A stretch of DNA of 64,000 bases from Scleroderma bovista (GCA_037178675.1 JAYMGJ010000583.1:1-64000); one strand, 5' to 3'; shown: positions 1 through 10,475, numbered from the stretch's first letter. Translations and numbers: made by a program. Notes: a model not told the origin generated them from the sequence alone.

Positions 1-483
1 CGACAATCTTCTTAGGGGCTCTAGGCGGCACCGCGGGAGCAAGGCCCTGCTGCGCATTGGCAAGGGCCTGGATACTGTTTTGCAGGTCGAGTTGGCCCTG
101 CGCAAACTGAAGGAGAATATTCTGAAGGGGATCGTGATGTTGCTGATCCATCTTCTAGTACGGGTGGTAGCGAGAGTAGGGGGCGCCTCGGGGACGTGCG
201 GGGTAGAGGTGGGAAGTGCGAAACGTACGGCAGTGGGCGAGCGGGAGGGCAGGTTCAGCCTCAACGTAATAGCGGGGGTTGTCGAGGAAGAGGTCTGCAA
301 GGGTGTTGACAACGAGGTTGTAGCGACGGAAGGCGGTGTACGTCTGCTCAACCCTTTTGAAGTCTGCTTCTCTGGCAGCTTCTTGAACAGGCGTAAAAGG
401 AAGGGGGTAACGGGTATCGTAAGTGACTGTCAGGCAACCTGCCTGACTAAAGGAGTACTCGTAGGGAGGTATGGTGACTAGGT
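1..483 (-). pseudogene. Gypsy-A gag, N-terminal part (copy 1)
   Basis: The minus strand translates to the same gag N-terminus as 9607-9080: an early PPYEYSFSQAG stretch, a middle YNLVV.TLA.LFLDNP segment, the RYHPY motif, an in-frame TAG, then MDQQ and a Gln/Leu-rich helical segment (LQNSIQALA). The start codon seen in the second copy is not obvious here. Gag is the structural protein that assembles the particle. The in-frame TAG is shared with the other copy, so it predates their separation or is a genuine boundary between a short leader ORF and gag. Confidence 0.6.
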
Positions 484-668
484 AGTGGGGTAACGTAGGA
501 GTAACAATATATCGGGACTAGATCCCCACAGATATTCCAATGAACTAAGCGTAAGCTTCTGTTCGCCTGTCACGCTCGCCGGGTCAGGGCAGTGGCACAG
601 CTATGCAGAAACAAACGGCCACTGGCTGCAGATCATGGGTCTACCTCTCCATGGACAGAGGAACTACG

Positions 669-1344
669 TGTAACTATGGCTCAATCTCCTTGCGGGTGCG
701 AACCGCGCTTGAACGGGAGCCGCCCTACAGACACCAGGCTCGACCCTGGGCTGGTGTACGATACGTAAACGAGTTTGTACTAGAAACTCCCAAACCCAAG
801 TGGGCTACAGGGAATGGCACTAAAGGCTGGTCGTGTGCGAATGTGAAAGGTTTGAAACAAAGCTCCTTAACCCTGGAGTCCGGGTATAGTTTCCCTTTAT
901 AAGGCTGGGGAACAGCGCGTGGTAGACAACTAGTAGGTGGGTAGATTCGAGCTCTAGTGAGACAACCCTAAGGGCAAACAACCCAAAGAACTACCACACG
1001 TCGAGACTCTGAGGAGGAAATAGGAATCAAGCGTCTTAGAGCAAAAACCCAAAGAGAGCTCAAATGGAGAGCCTCTGGGTGCTGGATTGCAGCAGTATAT
1101 ATACTACACTACACGTGTCCTGTGCGAGGCTAGCCATGAGGCTGTTATGCTGTACGAGGCAGTGAGCACAGCTGCCATCCTGTGGTAAGGCTATGCTAAT
1201 GACATCAAGGGATACAGCATGTACAGCACGAGGGTAGTCTAGACAGACCTACAGATAAGGTACACTAGATAAGATACTACGGTACGATAAGATAAGATGT
1301 CATCTAATCGCAGATTAGATAAGATAAAAAGTTAGACCGTTACA
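669..1344 (-). repeat. Gypsy-A 5' LTR (copy 1)
   Basis: The segment is bounded by TGTAAC at 669 and GTTACA at 1344, a short inverted terminal repeat typical of LTRs, giving about 676 bp. A TATATATA box lies near 1095-1105. The same sequence recurs at about 9776-10475. The 1344 end is firm because flanking sequences diverge there; the 669 end rests on the TGTAAC match alone. No TGG-type primer site is evident next to the inner end. Confidence 0.65.
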
Positions 1345-2716
1345 GGTACTCCACCGAGTCCGAGTGGAACTCACACTTTTCAGGTTTGGCATAAAGCTTG
1401 TGCTGGCGCAGTCGCCGAAGCACTTCCCGAACTTGCTTGGTATGGTCCTCCATGTTGTCCGAGTAGACTAGGATATCGTCGAGGTAGACTATGACGCAGA
1501 CATCGAGCATGTCCGCGAAGACCGAGTTGACAAATCGCTGAAAGGCTGCAGGGGCATTGGTGAGACCGAAGGGCATCACCTGCCACTCGTACGAGCCATA
1601 GCGAGTCCTGAAGGCGGTTTTCCACTCATCGCCTTCAGCAATGCGAACTAGGTGGTAAGCATGTCTCAGGTCGATTTTAGTATAGACCTTTGCCCGACTC
1701 AGAGAGTCAAGTAGGTCAGAGATGAGAGGTAGAGGGTACCGATCCTTCTTTGATATTTTGTTGAGTCCTTGGTAGTCGATGCAAAGTCGGAGGGAGCCGT
1801 CCTTCTTCTTGACGAAGAGGACAGGGGCTGCATGGGAGGATGAGGTTGGACGGATGAAACCAAAGCGAAGGTTTTCATCGATGAATGCCCAAAGGGTTTC
1901 GAGCTCGACGGGGGAGAGAGAATAGAGTCTTCTGGGCGGTAATGGCGCTCCTTCTTCCAGTTCTATCTTGAGGTCATATTCCCAATGAGGCGCAAGTACC
2001 GATGCTTTCGCCTTACTAAAGACGTTGGCAAAGTCATGGTATGCCTCGGGGACAGAGGAAAGGTTGGGAGCAGCGTCGACCGACACAGTGCAAAAGCTGC
2101 CATCAGGCTTTAGCTGAATAGAGAACTGTTGAGAGCCATCTAGCTGACAAGCCTTCAGAAAGGCTGCAGCGTTGATGAGAGCAATAGGAGGTGCCCGAAG
2201 ACCAGGAGCCTGAGGCGAGTTGGTCGGGGAAGGAGATGAGACTGACCTATTGTCGAGTCTCAGTGCGCTCGGTGAGGGTGCTACAGGGTTGGGGAGTGAG
2301 CTCGGGGTTGGCACTTGCTGCGTAGATGTTCTAAACTTGATACTGCTTAGTACCCAGTCAATCGACGGATTGTATCGGGTGAGCCAGTTGTGTCTGAGAA
2401 CGATCTTACAGTCAGAGTCCAATGGGGTGACATAAAATGTCATCAGGGTGACGTCGCCAGAGGGAAAACGGATAGGTAGATTGGTTGCTTCAGTGATTAT
2501 GGTGGTGGTGGTACCGTCGAATAGACAGAGAACGATCGGGGATACTGAGTAGCGTGAAAGAGTGTTCATATTGGCAAATGACGGATCTACAAAACAGTGG
2601 GTAGAACCCGAATCTACTAACACAGGAAAGGAAGGCATAGTATGGTCAACAATTGTTACAGAGGGTCGGAGAGAGTTTGGATCAGAAAGAGTGGCTGCGT
2701 TGAGTTGGGCCTCCAT
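1345..2716 (-). pseudogene. Gypsy-B pol fragment: protease and reverse transcriptase
   Basis: A 458-codon minus-strand ORF starts at [16 protein letters not shown] and is open up to the point where the Gypsy-A LTR cuts it. It contains an aspartic protease motif ([12 protein letters not shown], about residue 33), the later [15 protein letters not shown] stretch, RT motifs [12 protein letters not shown] and [13 protein letters not shown], and the catalytic YLDD ([10 protein letters not shown]). It ends at [11 protein letters not shown]. The family match is the complete Gypsy-B pol at 18330-23796. RNase H, integrase and chromodomain are missing, so this is a truncated remnant. Confidence 0.9.
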
Positions 2717-2775
2717 AGGTGCACAGTCAGGAACAATGCAACTCCCACTCTGTGCGGAGTCTCAGGAGTTGCTAT

Positions 2776-2785
2776 CTATTTTTTT
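2776..2785 (-). promoter_or_regulatory. Candidate -1 frameshift site, gag/pol
   Basis: On the minus strand the gag frame ends GCA AAA AAA TAG. The A AAA AAA heptamer directly precedes the gag stop, and stepping back one base gives the frame that leads to the pol ATG region. The equivalent site in the full Gypsy-B element at 18330-18339 is A AAA AAT TAG. In this copy the pol frame has a TGA shortly downstream, consistent with decay. Confidence 0.5.
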
Positions 2786-3030
2786 GCCTCGGTGGAGGCC
2801 GTCGGTTTGGCTTCCGACATGTTCGTGGTAGTGGTGGTAGCTGCCCTAGCCTTGGCTGCTCGAGAGCCTGACTTGGGGCAGTCCTTGGCCTTGTGGCCAG
2901 TTGCACCACAGAACATGCACAGATTCATGTCAAACCTGTGCTTGCGTTCCTCAGAGGTCAGCTTGCCATCCTTGCCAAGCTTGTCCGAAAGCTCAGCAGT
3001 CTTGCCTGACTTGTTAGTTTTCTGAGTTGG
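2776..3030 (-). pseudogene. Gypsy-B gag C-terminus with CCHC zinc knuckle
   Basis: The minus frame reads LGKDGKLTSEERKHRF and then a CCHC knuckle, CMFCGATGHKAKDC, followed by a basic Ala/Thr-rich tail that ends in TAG at 2778-2776. The same order and wording occur in the Gypsy-B gag at 18150-18339. The knuckle binds the element's RNA during packaging. Similarity fades near 3030, so the rest of gag is lost. The ORF can be extended to 3210 but that part has no match to gag. Confidence 0.8.
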
Positions 3031-3179
3031 GGTTGACAATGAAGAGACAGATCGGACAATGCGCTCACCGATCGGTGGCAATACAGGACAGATAGAGAGA
3101 AACGGAGAAGGGAGTACATACAATAAACGGGTGGTGAACGCGTGGACGCGATCAGACAATAGGGTACAGGGTGATCGGG

Positions 3180-3365
3180 TGTCACAGTCGTGACACCTGC
3201 TTGAGATCACGAATGGTCAATTCTGATCGTGATCTGAAGCTTTGAAGCTCGAGTGTATTGTCAGTTTCTACTCGCTATATAAAGCATCGAACTCACCTCA
3301 GTTGACATTGATCTGGATCTTTGAGGAAGGTTGTTGAGGTCCGAGTCGACAAGGAAGCAATGACA
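3180..3365. repeat. Possible short LTR or other TE end
   Basis: The segment starts TGTCAC, ends AATGACA and contains TATATAAA near 3279. The TGTCAC..GTGACACC start resembles the Gypsy-B LTR start at 12695 and 25361. No matching target duplication flanks it and no second copy is in the window, so this stays a guess. The stretch 3031-3179 shows nothing I recognise. Confidence 0.25.
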
Positions 3366-3885
3366 GGCTGAGGCAAATGGCAAGGCTTCGTCAAGTCCGA
3401 TGTGACAAGCTGACGTAACGTTCAAAGTCGCAAGTCAATTATATAATCCAAGTCTCATCCCTTGGCAACCCTTCCAAAAGCTGCCATCGCTGTCATCTCT
3501 TTGTGGTCCAAGCTTCAAACGTATCAATGTCGCAAGGCTACCACTTTGAAGCCACTTCTTCATCCTGCGTATTCTTTCACCATGGAGCAGTGCAGTAACC
3601 AAATTGGTGCGATTCAACTGAGTCGAAATTTATCAATGCTCATTGATCCTGCAATCCTTTCTGAGTACAGGTGCCTCATACCCTCTCTGTTCTGTCCGAC
3701 ATCCTCGTCACATCTGCATGTGACCAATATGCCTTACCCGGTTCCGCAAATGCCAATGATCAATCGCAAAGTAGGGGTGGTGGAGTAGTTAGGTATCAAT
3801 CAATACTTCTTCATTGAAGAGTTGAGTTGAGTCAATGATGACATGCTGGTCATTCTGCATGCGATGGATGGAGAATCAGTTATGG
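3366..3885. other. No recognisable gene
   Basis: About 520 bp of mixed-composition DNA. The only ORFs are short (up to 108 codons), on both strands, with no motif I recognise. It may be intron or flank of the acidic ORF to its right. Confidence 0.4.
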
Positions 3886-4287
3886 TCAGACACCAGGTGA
3901 GTAGGGCTTTTCACCTGAGCAGGTCACACTTGATGATTTTTCTGCAGCACTGTCTCCCAGAGGGTTGCCAAGTTCTCCAAGATGCGAGATGCAGCAGTCC
4001 AGGTGAGGATCATCTCTTAGATCCATAATCGTCGAACAGGGCTCCTCAGAGTCTGATAGGTCTTCTTCATCAGAATAATCCACAGTGACAGTGCAAGCTC
4101 CAATGCACGGTGGTAAGTCGTCATTGTCCTCATCTTGGTAGGATTGACTCTCAGGCACGGTTTTGTAGATTGAGGATCTGTCGTCATCCGTCGAAGACTC
4201 CGTTGTTGAGCTGGATGTCTTATCATCCAAGGTATCACCCTCGACATCTGAAGTGTCATCATTGTCTGTGAATATCAAGTCGTGCAC
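3886..4287 (-). CDS. Hypothetical acidic Ser/Asp-rich protein, fragment
   Basis: A 133-codon minus ORF. The N-terminal half is rich in Asp, Ser and Thr (DDTSDVEGDTLDDKTSSS) and a later segment is again acidic (DYSDEEDLSDSEEPC). Composition looks coding-like and disordered, unlike the low-complexity shadow ORFs nearby, but there is no domain, and both ends are probably exon borders. Function unknown; it could be part of a host gene or transposon cargo. Confidence 0.35.
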   Translation of the reverse strand: MHDLIFTDNDDTSDVEGDTLDDKTSSSTTESSTDDDRSSIYKTVPESQSYQDEDNDDLPPCIGACTVTVDYSDEEDLSDSEEPCSTIMDLRDDPHLDCCISHLGELGNPLGDSAAEKSSSVTCSGEKPYSPGV

Positions 4288-4493
4288 TCACACACCATTC
4301 GAATACACAGGCACTCGGGTACAACTGAAACTCTCCGAAGGGTCTGACGTGGTGTCACTATCCTTGGAGTCGTTAGAAGCCTCTCATCCCAGAGCTCAGG
4401 TAAGTCGACATCAGGCTCGATCTACCACAAAGTTGATGGCTCCAAGTGACATGTCGACCCTTGAAGCTTGCGACCATTTGTGTTGGTCCTCAA

Positions 4494-4925
4494 TCATATC
4501 GTAATTGATGTCCACCCCGAAGGTCGATACTTCAGGCGGGCTTGCCTCCTTTGAAGGTATCTTGTTTGAGTCCGGGTAATTTCGGAAGAAATGTTTAACT
4601 TACTAAAATATCCACATCTACCTGTAGCACAACGAGCAATGTATTCTCCGACGTATGGCCCTCTTGCAAGGATGATTATTACTGCTTCCTTATGACTGCC
4701 ATGTGGGTGGTTTGCCAGCATACAAAGACATTGAGGTCGTAGAAACTGGTGGGATATATGTTGTCCTTGGTCGTTGATTGGCCTAATCAGTTGCTCAGCC
4801 ACTGGCAAGGTCAGGGCCATATAAAAGTATCCAACGCACCAATACCAGAGCTGCAATGATTCTCCAGCATCATCCAGCTCAAGAACTGCATTCCTAGCAG
4901 TGAATATCTTCTCTAAGAGGTTCAA
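4494..4925 (-). CDS. Hypothetical repeated protein fragment (copy 1)
   Basis: A 143-codon minus ORF. Residues about 1-110 match the plus-strand ORF at 43190-43520 almost throughout (shared NLLEKIF.ARNAVLELD, LTLPVAEQLIRPIN, CLCMLANHP, IIILARGPYVGEY, CATGRCGYFSKLN). Most differences are conservative or CpG-type, so the reading frame was kept after duplication, which argues for real coding sequence. The conserved Cys and Trp positions suggest a folded segment. I do not recognise the family. The other copy is cut by a Copia-A LTR right after the shared block. Confidence 0.45.
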   Translation of the reverse strand: MNLLEKIFTARNAVLELDDAGESLQLWYWCVGYFYMALTLPVAEQLIRPINDQGQHISHQFLRPQCLCMLANHPHGSHKEAVIIILARGPYVGEYIARCATGRCGYFSKLNISSEITRTQTRYLQRRQARLKYRPSGWTSITI

Positions 4926-5013
4926 TCACAAGTGTTCATGTGTCAAGGCATCACAGTTACAAGCTGGTGGCCTAATTAGATGCGTGTAAGTTATGAGACC
5001 GTCTTGCAGGCCC
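4571..5013 (-). repeat. Inverted repeat partner of 43098-43523
   Basis: About 430 bp matches the reverse complement of 43098-43523, from the GCCTGCAAGACGGTCTC end at about 5013 to AGTAAGTTAAACAT near 4588. In this copy the block abuts the truncated integrase of Gypsy-A at 5014; in the other copy it abuts a Copia-A LTR at 43524. It is therefore a unit older than those events. Confidence 0.75.
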
Positions 5014-5905
5014 CGACAGCATAATCTGGGGCAGGATTTCTATGCTTATCCGCCTGAAGCTTCATGTTGTGTTTAGCCTTCTCAGAAGATTCAACGACTT
5101 TGTTAAATATGGCAGCGAAGTCCCTAGCTGCTGGGGCTATTGTCTGCACTGGCTCTACACCCATGCGTGGGGAATAACTGCGGGTAATTCCAAACAGGGA
5201 ATCGGTAGTAACCTCCGAGACCATGTTGTTCCAGACAAACTGGGCAATCTTGATCCACTTAGCCCAATTGTTTTGACGATCGCTAACATAGGTCTGAAGG
5301 TACTGGTTGATTTCGCGGTTCAACCGCTCCATTTGTCTGTCAGTTTGCAGGTGAAAGGCAGTAGACATCTTGCGCTTTATGCCTAAAAGTCTGTACAACT
5401 CCCCCAGGAAGTTGCTCGCAAAGACCGATCCACAGTCAGATACTATGGTGCTAGGAAGTCCATGCTGGCACCAAATGTGATCTCTAAATAATTCAGCGGT
5501 TGTCAATGCAGTCTCTTCCTTAGTGCATGGTACAAAGACCACTTCTTTGGAGAACCGATCGACAACTACTAATATATAATTATAACTGAGGGATTCCGGC
5601 ATCTCAGTAAAGTCCATCGTGACATCAAGCCACGGTCCTTCTGGGACAGGGAGGGGAAGGAGACTTCCAGAAGTCTTCTGATTCGAAACCTTTGACTGTT
5701 GACACTTTTGACAGTGCTTTACATAGGTTTGGATCTGCTCCTTCATCCCTTTCCAGGTATAGTGCTTCCTGAGCGCATTAAACATAGCCTTGACACCCTT
5801 ATGTCCAGCAACAGGGGTGTCATGAAAGTCCGTGATTAGCGACTGGCGTTCCTCATAAGTCTGATCTGTAATGTCGATTGACTTAATAGATACAGGGTTT
5901 AACAA
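5014..5905 (-). pseudogene. Gypsy-A integrase
   Basis: The minus frame shows an HHCC zinc-binding domain (HDTPVAGHKG ... HCQKCQQSK) and the DDE catalytic core: D in DVTMDFTEMP, D in IVSDCGSVFAS, E in DRQMERLNREINQYL. A segment typical of Gypsy integrases (WAKWIKIAQFVWNN) follows. Integrase would insert the element's cDNA into chromosomes. The frame ends in foreign sequence (ACKTVS) at the truncation, so any C-terminal domain is missing. Its frame continues from RNase H with stops near 5951 and 5905. Confidence 0.9.
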
Positions 5906-5950
5906 GGCTTGATCCTAGTTATCTTTGGAGCTAGAGACGTAATAGTCCAA

Positions 5951-7039
5951 TCACCTACTAAGTGGGTCTGCAACGTGCATCTGGGTTCCTTTCTTATAAA
6001 TTAACGAGTAGTTGAAGCGCGTCATCCACATCTGCCAGTGCGCTTGACGCTTAGAGAGATTCTGTGACTTCGTGAAGTACATTAAATTATGATGGTCTGT
6101 GTAGATCTCAAAGGCATAAGGAGTGGCCTCGAGATAATGGCCCCAGGCCTCTGTTGCTTTTATAATGGCCAGCATTTCTTTGTTGTGAATAGGATAGTTG
6201 CGTTCCGGCGGTGTCATAGAGTGCGACATGTACGCTACTGGTCTGAATTCGCCGTCCTCGCACTTAACAGATATCACTCCCCCGACAGCAAACTCAGATG
6301 CATCAGTTTTGAGGCAGAATTCGCAGTCCTGGTCAGGGTACTGAAGTACTGGTGCACAAGTAAAGGCAGCCTTCAAGGCTTCAAATGCAGCGTGTTCCTT
6401 ATCACCGAAGTGGAACACAACATCTTTACACGTTAAGTCCGTCAATGGCCTAGCCATGATTGCATAATCTTTAATAAACCATCTATAGAAGTTGCCGAGA
6501 CCTAGGAATGCTCGAACCTGTTTGACATTCGTCGGCTCCGGCCACTTCAAAATAGCATTAACCTTTTCGGGGTCCATCTTTATCCCATCATGTGAGACTA
6601 TCATTCCAAGGAAGTCGACTTCAGTAACGTGGAAGTGACACTTCTTGGGTTTGACAAATAGGTCATTATCACATAAACATTTTAAGATTTCAAGCACGAT
6701 CCTGTCATGCTTTTCCTGATTGTCCGTGTTCGTAAATATCATTAGGTCATCAATATACACCATGCAGACATCTGACATATCATGGAAGATTTCATTCATC
6801 ATCTTCTGAAATGTCGCGGGTGAATTACATAGACCGAAATACATAACCACAGGCTTGAAAGCCCCTTTGTGTGTTACAAATGCAGCCTTCCACTCGTCGC
6901 CTTCCTTGATACGGACATTATTATATCCCCACCGAAGATCCATCTTCGTGAAGAGTTTACATCCTTTCAGCTTGTCAACAAGCTGACTGATCAAGGGCAG
7001 TGGGTAGTTATTTTTAATGGTCCATTCATTTAAATACAA
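5951..7039 (-). pseudogene. Gypsy-A reverse transcriptase and RNase H
   Basis: A 362-codon minus frame. The RT palm has KMDLRWGYNNVRI, the FGLCNSPATFQ motif and the catalytic YIDD (VYIDDLMIF). The RT connection reads FLGLGNFYRWFIKDY. RNase H follows with TDASEFAVGG, the HNKEMLAI motif (catalytic Glu) and YTDHHNLMYF, ending in DPLSR and TGA. RT copies element RNA to cDNA and RNase H removes the template. This is the longest preserved frame of the copy. It is separated from the upstream RT N-terminus by a frameshift near 7035. Confidence 0.92.
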
Positions 7040-7320
7040 TAGTCCTGAACCATGCGCTTTTTGCTGTCTTTTTTAGGGACAAAGAAGACAGGGGAAGTTT
7101 GAGGGGAAATGGACAGGCAAATATATCCTTTCGCAAGCTGATCGTCAACAAAGTCCTCAACTTCTTTTTGCTCATCCACCAACAGGGGTATCAAATGGCC
7201 TTTCTTAGGTGGGAAGTCTTCCCTGAGATCTATACCATGATCCCATGGCTTTCTAAGCGGCATGCATTCGGACGACTTCTTCGAGAAGACATCTAAATAC
7301 TCCCAGTATTCTCAGGGTAC
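7030..7320 (-). pseudogene. Gypsy-A pol linker and RT N-terminus
   Basis: The minus frame continues from the protease after a TGA at about 7312 (LVP stop EYWEYLDVFSKK), a linker typical of Gypsy pol, then reads PWDHGIDL, a poly-basic turn and SPVFFVPKKDSKKRMVQDY, the first RT motif. A frameshift near 7035 moves the reading into the next ORF. Confidence 0.8.
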
Positions 7321-8221
7321 AAGCTTCTGGGCTTCCTCGAGGGTTGTCTCATCGACAGCAACCTTTGACTTGTGAGCTTTCAAAGCCTGAATCCAAGTTT
7401 CCTGAGATTCGTTCTGACGTAATAATTTAGCAAAGCGTGTCTCCAACAGTGACTTGCACTCAGGGGGACACCTAGTTAAATTAACTTGTCCAGTTACCCA
7501 ATCAATATTGGGGTTATGCTTTCTAAGCCAGGTGTGGCCAAGGATAAGGGGGACCTTTCCAAGGCAAGTGACTGCACACCAGAGCTTTTCAGCATGTTTC
7601 CCAATACCAACTGTAAAGTAATACATAATGTGTGATATCGCCTTCCTGGTTGCTGGTGCCATCTATGTTAAGCACTGGAACAGGCTTTACCAGCTTAGAT
7701 AACTGCAAGCATCTATCAAGAGCCCAGCTCTTGTCAACAAAGCATCCAGTAGCACCACTGTCTAGCAGGGCATCTACTTCGATAGTGTTAAGAGGTCCGC
7801 GAATGCGGACGGGTATCGTCACTTCACGTTCTAAAGTGAAGGACCTTCGCAAGTCCAAGAAAGAGACTTCTTCAGTTCCAGTGGGGCTTTCTGGTTCCTC
7901 AGATGCCAAAGAAGAAGGAACAGTAGTATTCAACAGGGAATTAAGCACACACGATTTAACCTCTGGTGCCGAGCCCTTTGCAGGGACTCCCTTAGAGGGT
8001 TCAATAGATACAGACGAGTCACTACAGTCCATACTATCTACTGACAAAACAGAGTACTTGTTGAAGGAGACAGAAACAGGAGAAACTACAGAAGGTGATT
8101 TTTTATAGGTTTTTTGTATCTTATGAGAGAGAAGAGAGATGCGGTATTTATAAATATCCTGTGCTTCAGGGGATTTAGCACAGGAGAGATGATAGTCCAA
8201 GATCCTTACTGCACTGTCCAA
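7312..8221 (-). pseudogene. Gypsy-A aspartic protease region
   Basis: Two overlapping minus frames (8221-7589 and 7662-7312) together hold a Ser/Pro-rich N-terminal segment, the active-site motif LLDSGATGCFVD at about 7770-7735, and the later PLILGHTWLRKHNPNIDW stretch. A frameshift near 7630 separates the two halves. The protease would cleave the Gag-Pol precursor. The region starts in a different frame from the gag stop at 8263; whether that reflects programmed frameshifting or decay cannot be told from this copy. Confidence 0.8.
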
Positions 8222-8262
8222 TTCAGACTCAAGAGCGAGGGTGCCCGTTGTATCCTCACTCT

Positions 8263-9256
8263 CTAATCTTTTAAATTCTTGAAATAGTCCCTCATTTCAG
8301 AGAAGGACATGCTGCGAACAGCGTTGACACATTCATCATCAGGTTGGGGCTGTACAGCCCAGGTCTGCTGGGGTTGCCCTCGACGTGGGAGACGTGGTTG
8401 GCTACACTCATGAGCGATGTGGCCAAATCCCTGGCAATTACAGCATTGGAGCCCTTTACTCCATTGCTGACTTTGCTGCTGAGCAGCGCCGATATCCATT
8501 TGGGTGCCAGTGCCCGGTGTTACTCCATAAGAGGAGGAGCCACTCCTCTGCTGATAATAGTGGGCACCGCCCTGCATATTAATCAGGAAGAGCTCCTGAG
8601 CTCTTCCAACGGTTCTAACCGAGGTGGCTAGCTCCGCGTAGGTGGAGCGGTCCTTTGCCAAGAGATAGACCTGCTGGAGGACCTGCCTCTATACTGCCCT
8701 TTTGAGCAAGTCCCTAGCGTAAGCGTCGGGACAGCCACTCTCAACTTTAAGCGTCTCAAAGGTCGCGAGGAAGTCATCAACTCGCTGACGAGGGCCTTGG
8801 TGTAACTTCAGCAACTGGGACCTAGCCCAGTCAGCGTTGTTGCCAGGCACGAAGAACCCAGTTATTTCGGCCTGCAGCGCATCCCACATCGGGTACTCAA
8901 CTCCCAGACTAAGGTAATAGTCCAACTTTAGGTCCTTCAAACCTGGAGAGAACGGCCACCATGATCTCGCTATTTCTGGTAAGGAGACTGCTTCTCTGGT
9001 TCATCATGACCCACAACTTCATCTTGCTCCACCAAACTCTGAAGGCCTGGGGGGAGCCATCGTAATTCCCAGGTTCAGCGACAATCTTTTTGGGGGCGTG
9101 AGGCAGCACCGCGGGTGCCCCGGGGGCTTCAGGAGCAAGGCCCTGCTGTGCATCAGCAAGGGCCTGGATACTGTTTTGCAGGTCGATTTGCCCCTGCGCG
9201 AGCTGAAGGAAAATATTCTGGAGGGCATCTTGGTGGTGACCCTGCTGCTGATCCAT
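8263..9256 (-). pseudogene. Gypsy-A gag with CCHC knuckle
   Basis: The minus frames start with MDQQQGHHQDALQNIF, a Gln-rich helical segment, then a capsid-like domain (NYDGSPQAFRVWWSKMKLWV; later QLLKLHQGPRQRVDDFLATFETL) and a zinc knuckle, CCNCQGFGHIAHEC, near 8440-8400. Gag coats the RNA and forms the particle. A frameshift near 8930 and a TAG at 8689-8691 break the frame; the natural end is probably the stop at 8263. Confidence 0.85.
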
Positions 9257-9259
9257 CGT

Positions 9260-9607
9260 CTAATATGGGTGATAACGGGAGTAGGGAGCACCTTGGGGAC
9301 GTGCGGGGTAGAGCCAGGAAGTGTGAAATGTACGGCGACGTGCGAGCGGGAGGTTGGGTTCGGCTTCGACGTAGAAGCAGGGGTTGTCGAGGAAAAGGTT
9401 GGCGAGGGTGTCGACAACAAGGTTGTAATGGCAGAAGGAGACGTACCTCTGCTCAATCCTTTTGAAGTCTGCTTCTCTGGCAGCTTCTTGAGCGGGCGTA
9501 AGAGGAAGGGGGTAGCAGGTATCATAGGTGACTGTCAGGCGACCTGCCTGACTGAAGGAGTACTCGTAGGGTGGTATGGTGACTAACTTGTATGGTAACG
9601 TAGACAT
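9260..9607 (-). CDS. Gypsy-A short ORF upstream of gag
   Basis: A 115-codon minus ORF (MSTLPYKLVTIPPYEYSF...RYHPY) sits in the same frame as gag and is separated from its MDQQ start by one TAG. The TAG is present in both Gypsy-A copies, while many other positions differ. It could be a separate leader protein, the N-terminus of gag reached by stop readthrough, or a shared mutation. Its sequence has no domain I recognise. Confidence 0.5.
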   Translation of the reverse strand: MSTLPYKLVTIPPYEYSFSQAGRLTVTYDTCYPLPLTPAQEAAREADFKRIEQRYVSFCHYNLVVDTLANLFLDNPCFYVEAEPNLPLARRRTFHTSWLYPARPQGAPYSRYHPY

Positions 9608-9775
9608 AAGGTTATATCGGGACTAGATCCCCACAGGTGTTCCAATGAAATAAGCGTAAGACTCTGTTCGCCTGTCACGCTCGCCGGGTGAGGGCAGTGG
9701 CACAGCTATGCAGAGTACAAACGGTCACTGGCTGCAGATCACAGGTCTACCTCTCCACGGACGGAGGAACTACTG

Positions 9776-10475
9776 AGTAACTATTGCTCAATCTCCTTGC
9801 AGGTACGAACTGCGCTTGAATGGGAGCCACCCTACAGACACCAGGCACGACCCTGGGCTGGTGTATAATACATAAACGAGGTGGTACTAGAAACTCCCAA
9901 ACCCAAGTGGGCTACAGGGAATGGCACTAAAGGCTGGCCGTACGTGAACGTGAAAGGTGTGAAACAAAGCTCCTTAACCCTGGAGTCTGGGTATAGTTTC
10001 CCTTTATAAGGCTGGGGAACAGTGCGTGGTAGACAAGTAGTAGATGGGTAGATTTGAGCTCTAGTGAGACAACCCTAAGGGCAAACAACCCAAAGAACTA
10101 CCACACATTGAGACTCTGAGGAGGAAGTAGGAACCAAGCGTCTTAGAGCGAAAACCCAAAGAGAGCTCGAATGGAGAGCCTCTGGATGCTGGATTGCAAT
10201 GGTATATATACTACACTACACGTGTCCTGTGCGAGGTTATCCATGAGGCTGTATGCTGTACGGGGCAGTGAACACAGCTGCTATCCTGTGGTAAGGCTAT
10301 GTTAATGACATCTGGGGATACAACATGTACAGCACGAGGCTGTAGTCTAGACAGACCTACAGATAAGATGCACTAGATAAGATACTATGGTACAATAAGA
10401 TAAGATACTATGGTACAATAAGATAAGATGTCACCTAATCGTAGATTAGATAAGATAAAAAGTTAGACCGTTACA
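9776..10475 (-). repeat. Gypsy-A 5' LTR (copy 2)
   Basis: The segment matches 669-1344. The outer terminus reads TGTAACGGTCTAAC on the minus strand and ends at 10475, where Plavaka coding sequence begins. The inner end has mutated (AGTAAC instead of TGTAAC). TATATATA lies near 10203. A 23-bp unit with GATACTATGGTACAATAAGATAA is duplicated at about 10380-10425 here but not in copy 1. Confidence 0.65.

Larger units (their letters stand above)
1..1344 (-). mobile_element. Gypsy-A retrotransposon, 5' end (copy 1), continues beyond window
   Basis: This segment aligns base for base, with scattered differences, to 9080-10475, the gag start, leader and LTR of the second Gypsy-A copy. The outer LTR end carries the same TGTAACGGTCTAAC terminus (read on the minus strand) at 1344 and at 10475. 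The element reads on the minus strand, so its remaining gag, pol and 3' LTR lie left of position 1. It is inserted in the RT gene of a Gypsy-B fragment, whose reading frame breaks exactly at 1344/1345. Confidence 0.85.
5014..10475 (-). mobile_element. Gypsy-A retrotransposon (copy 2), 3'-truncated and decayed
   Basis: Read on the minus strand the order is 5' LTR, short ORF, gag with zinc knuckle, protease, RT, RNase H, integrase: the Ty3/Gypsy order. The element stops inside the integrase C-terminal region at about 5014, where a different repeat begins, so the 3' LTR is gone. Gag and pol are broken by several frameshifts and stops. It was inserted into a Plavaka gene: the inverted Plavaka copy reads through the insertion point without the element. 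Confidence 0.9.

Noticed and set aside
80..902. Plus-strand ORFs of 133 and 99 codons
   Set aside because: They are antisense to Gypsy-A gag or lie across leader and LTR; the minus strand carries the conserved reading.
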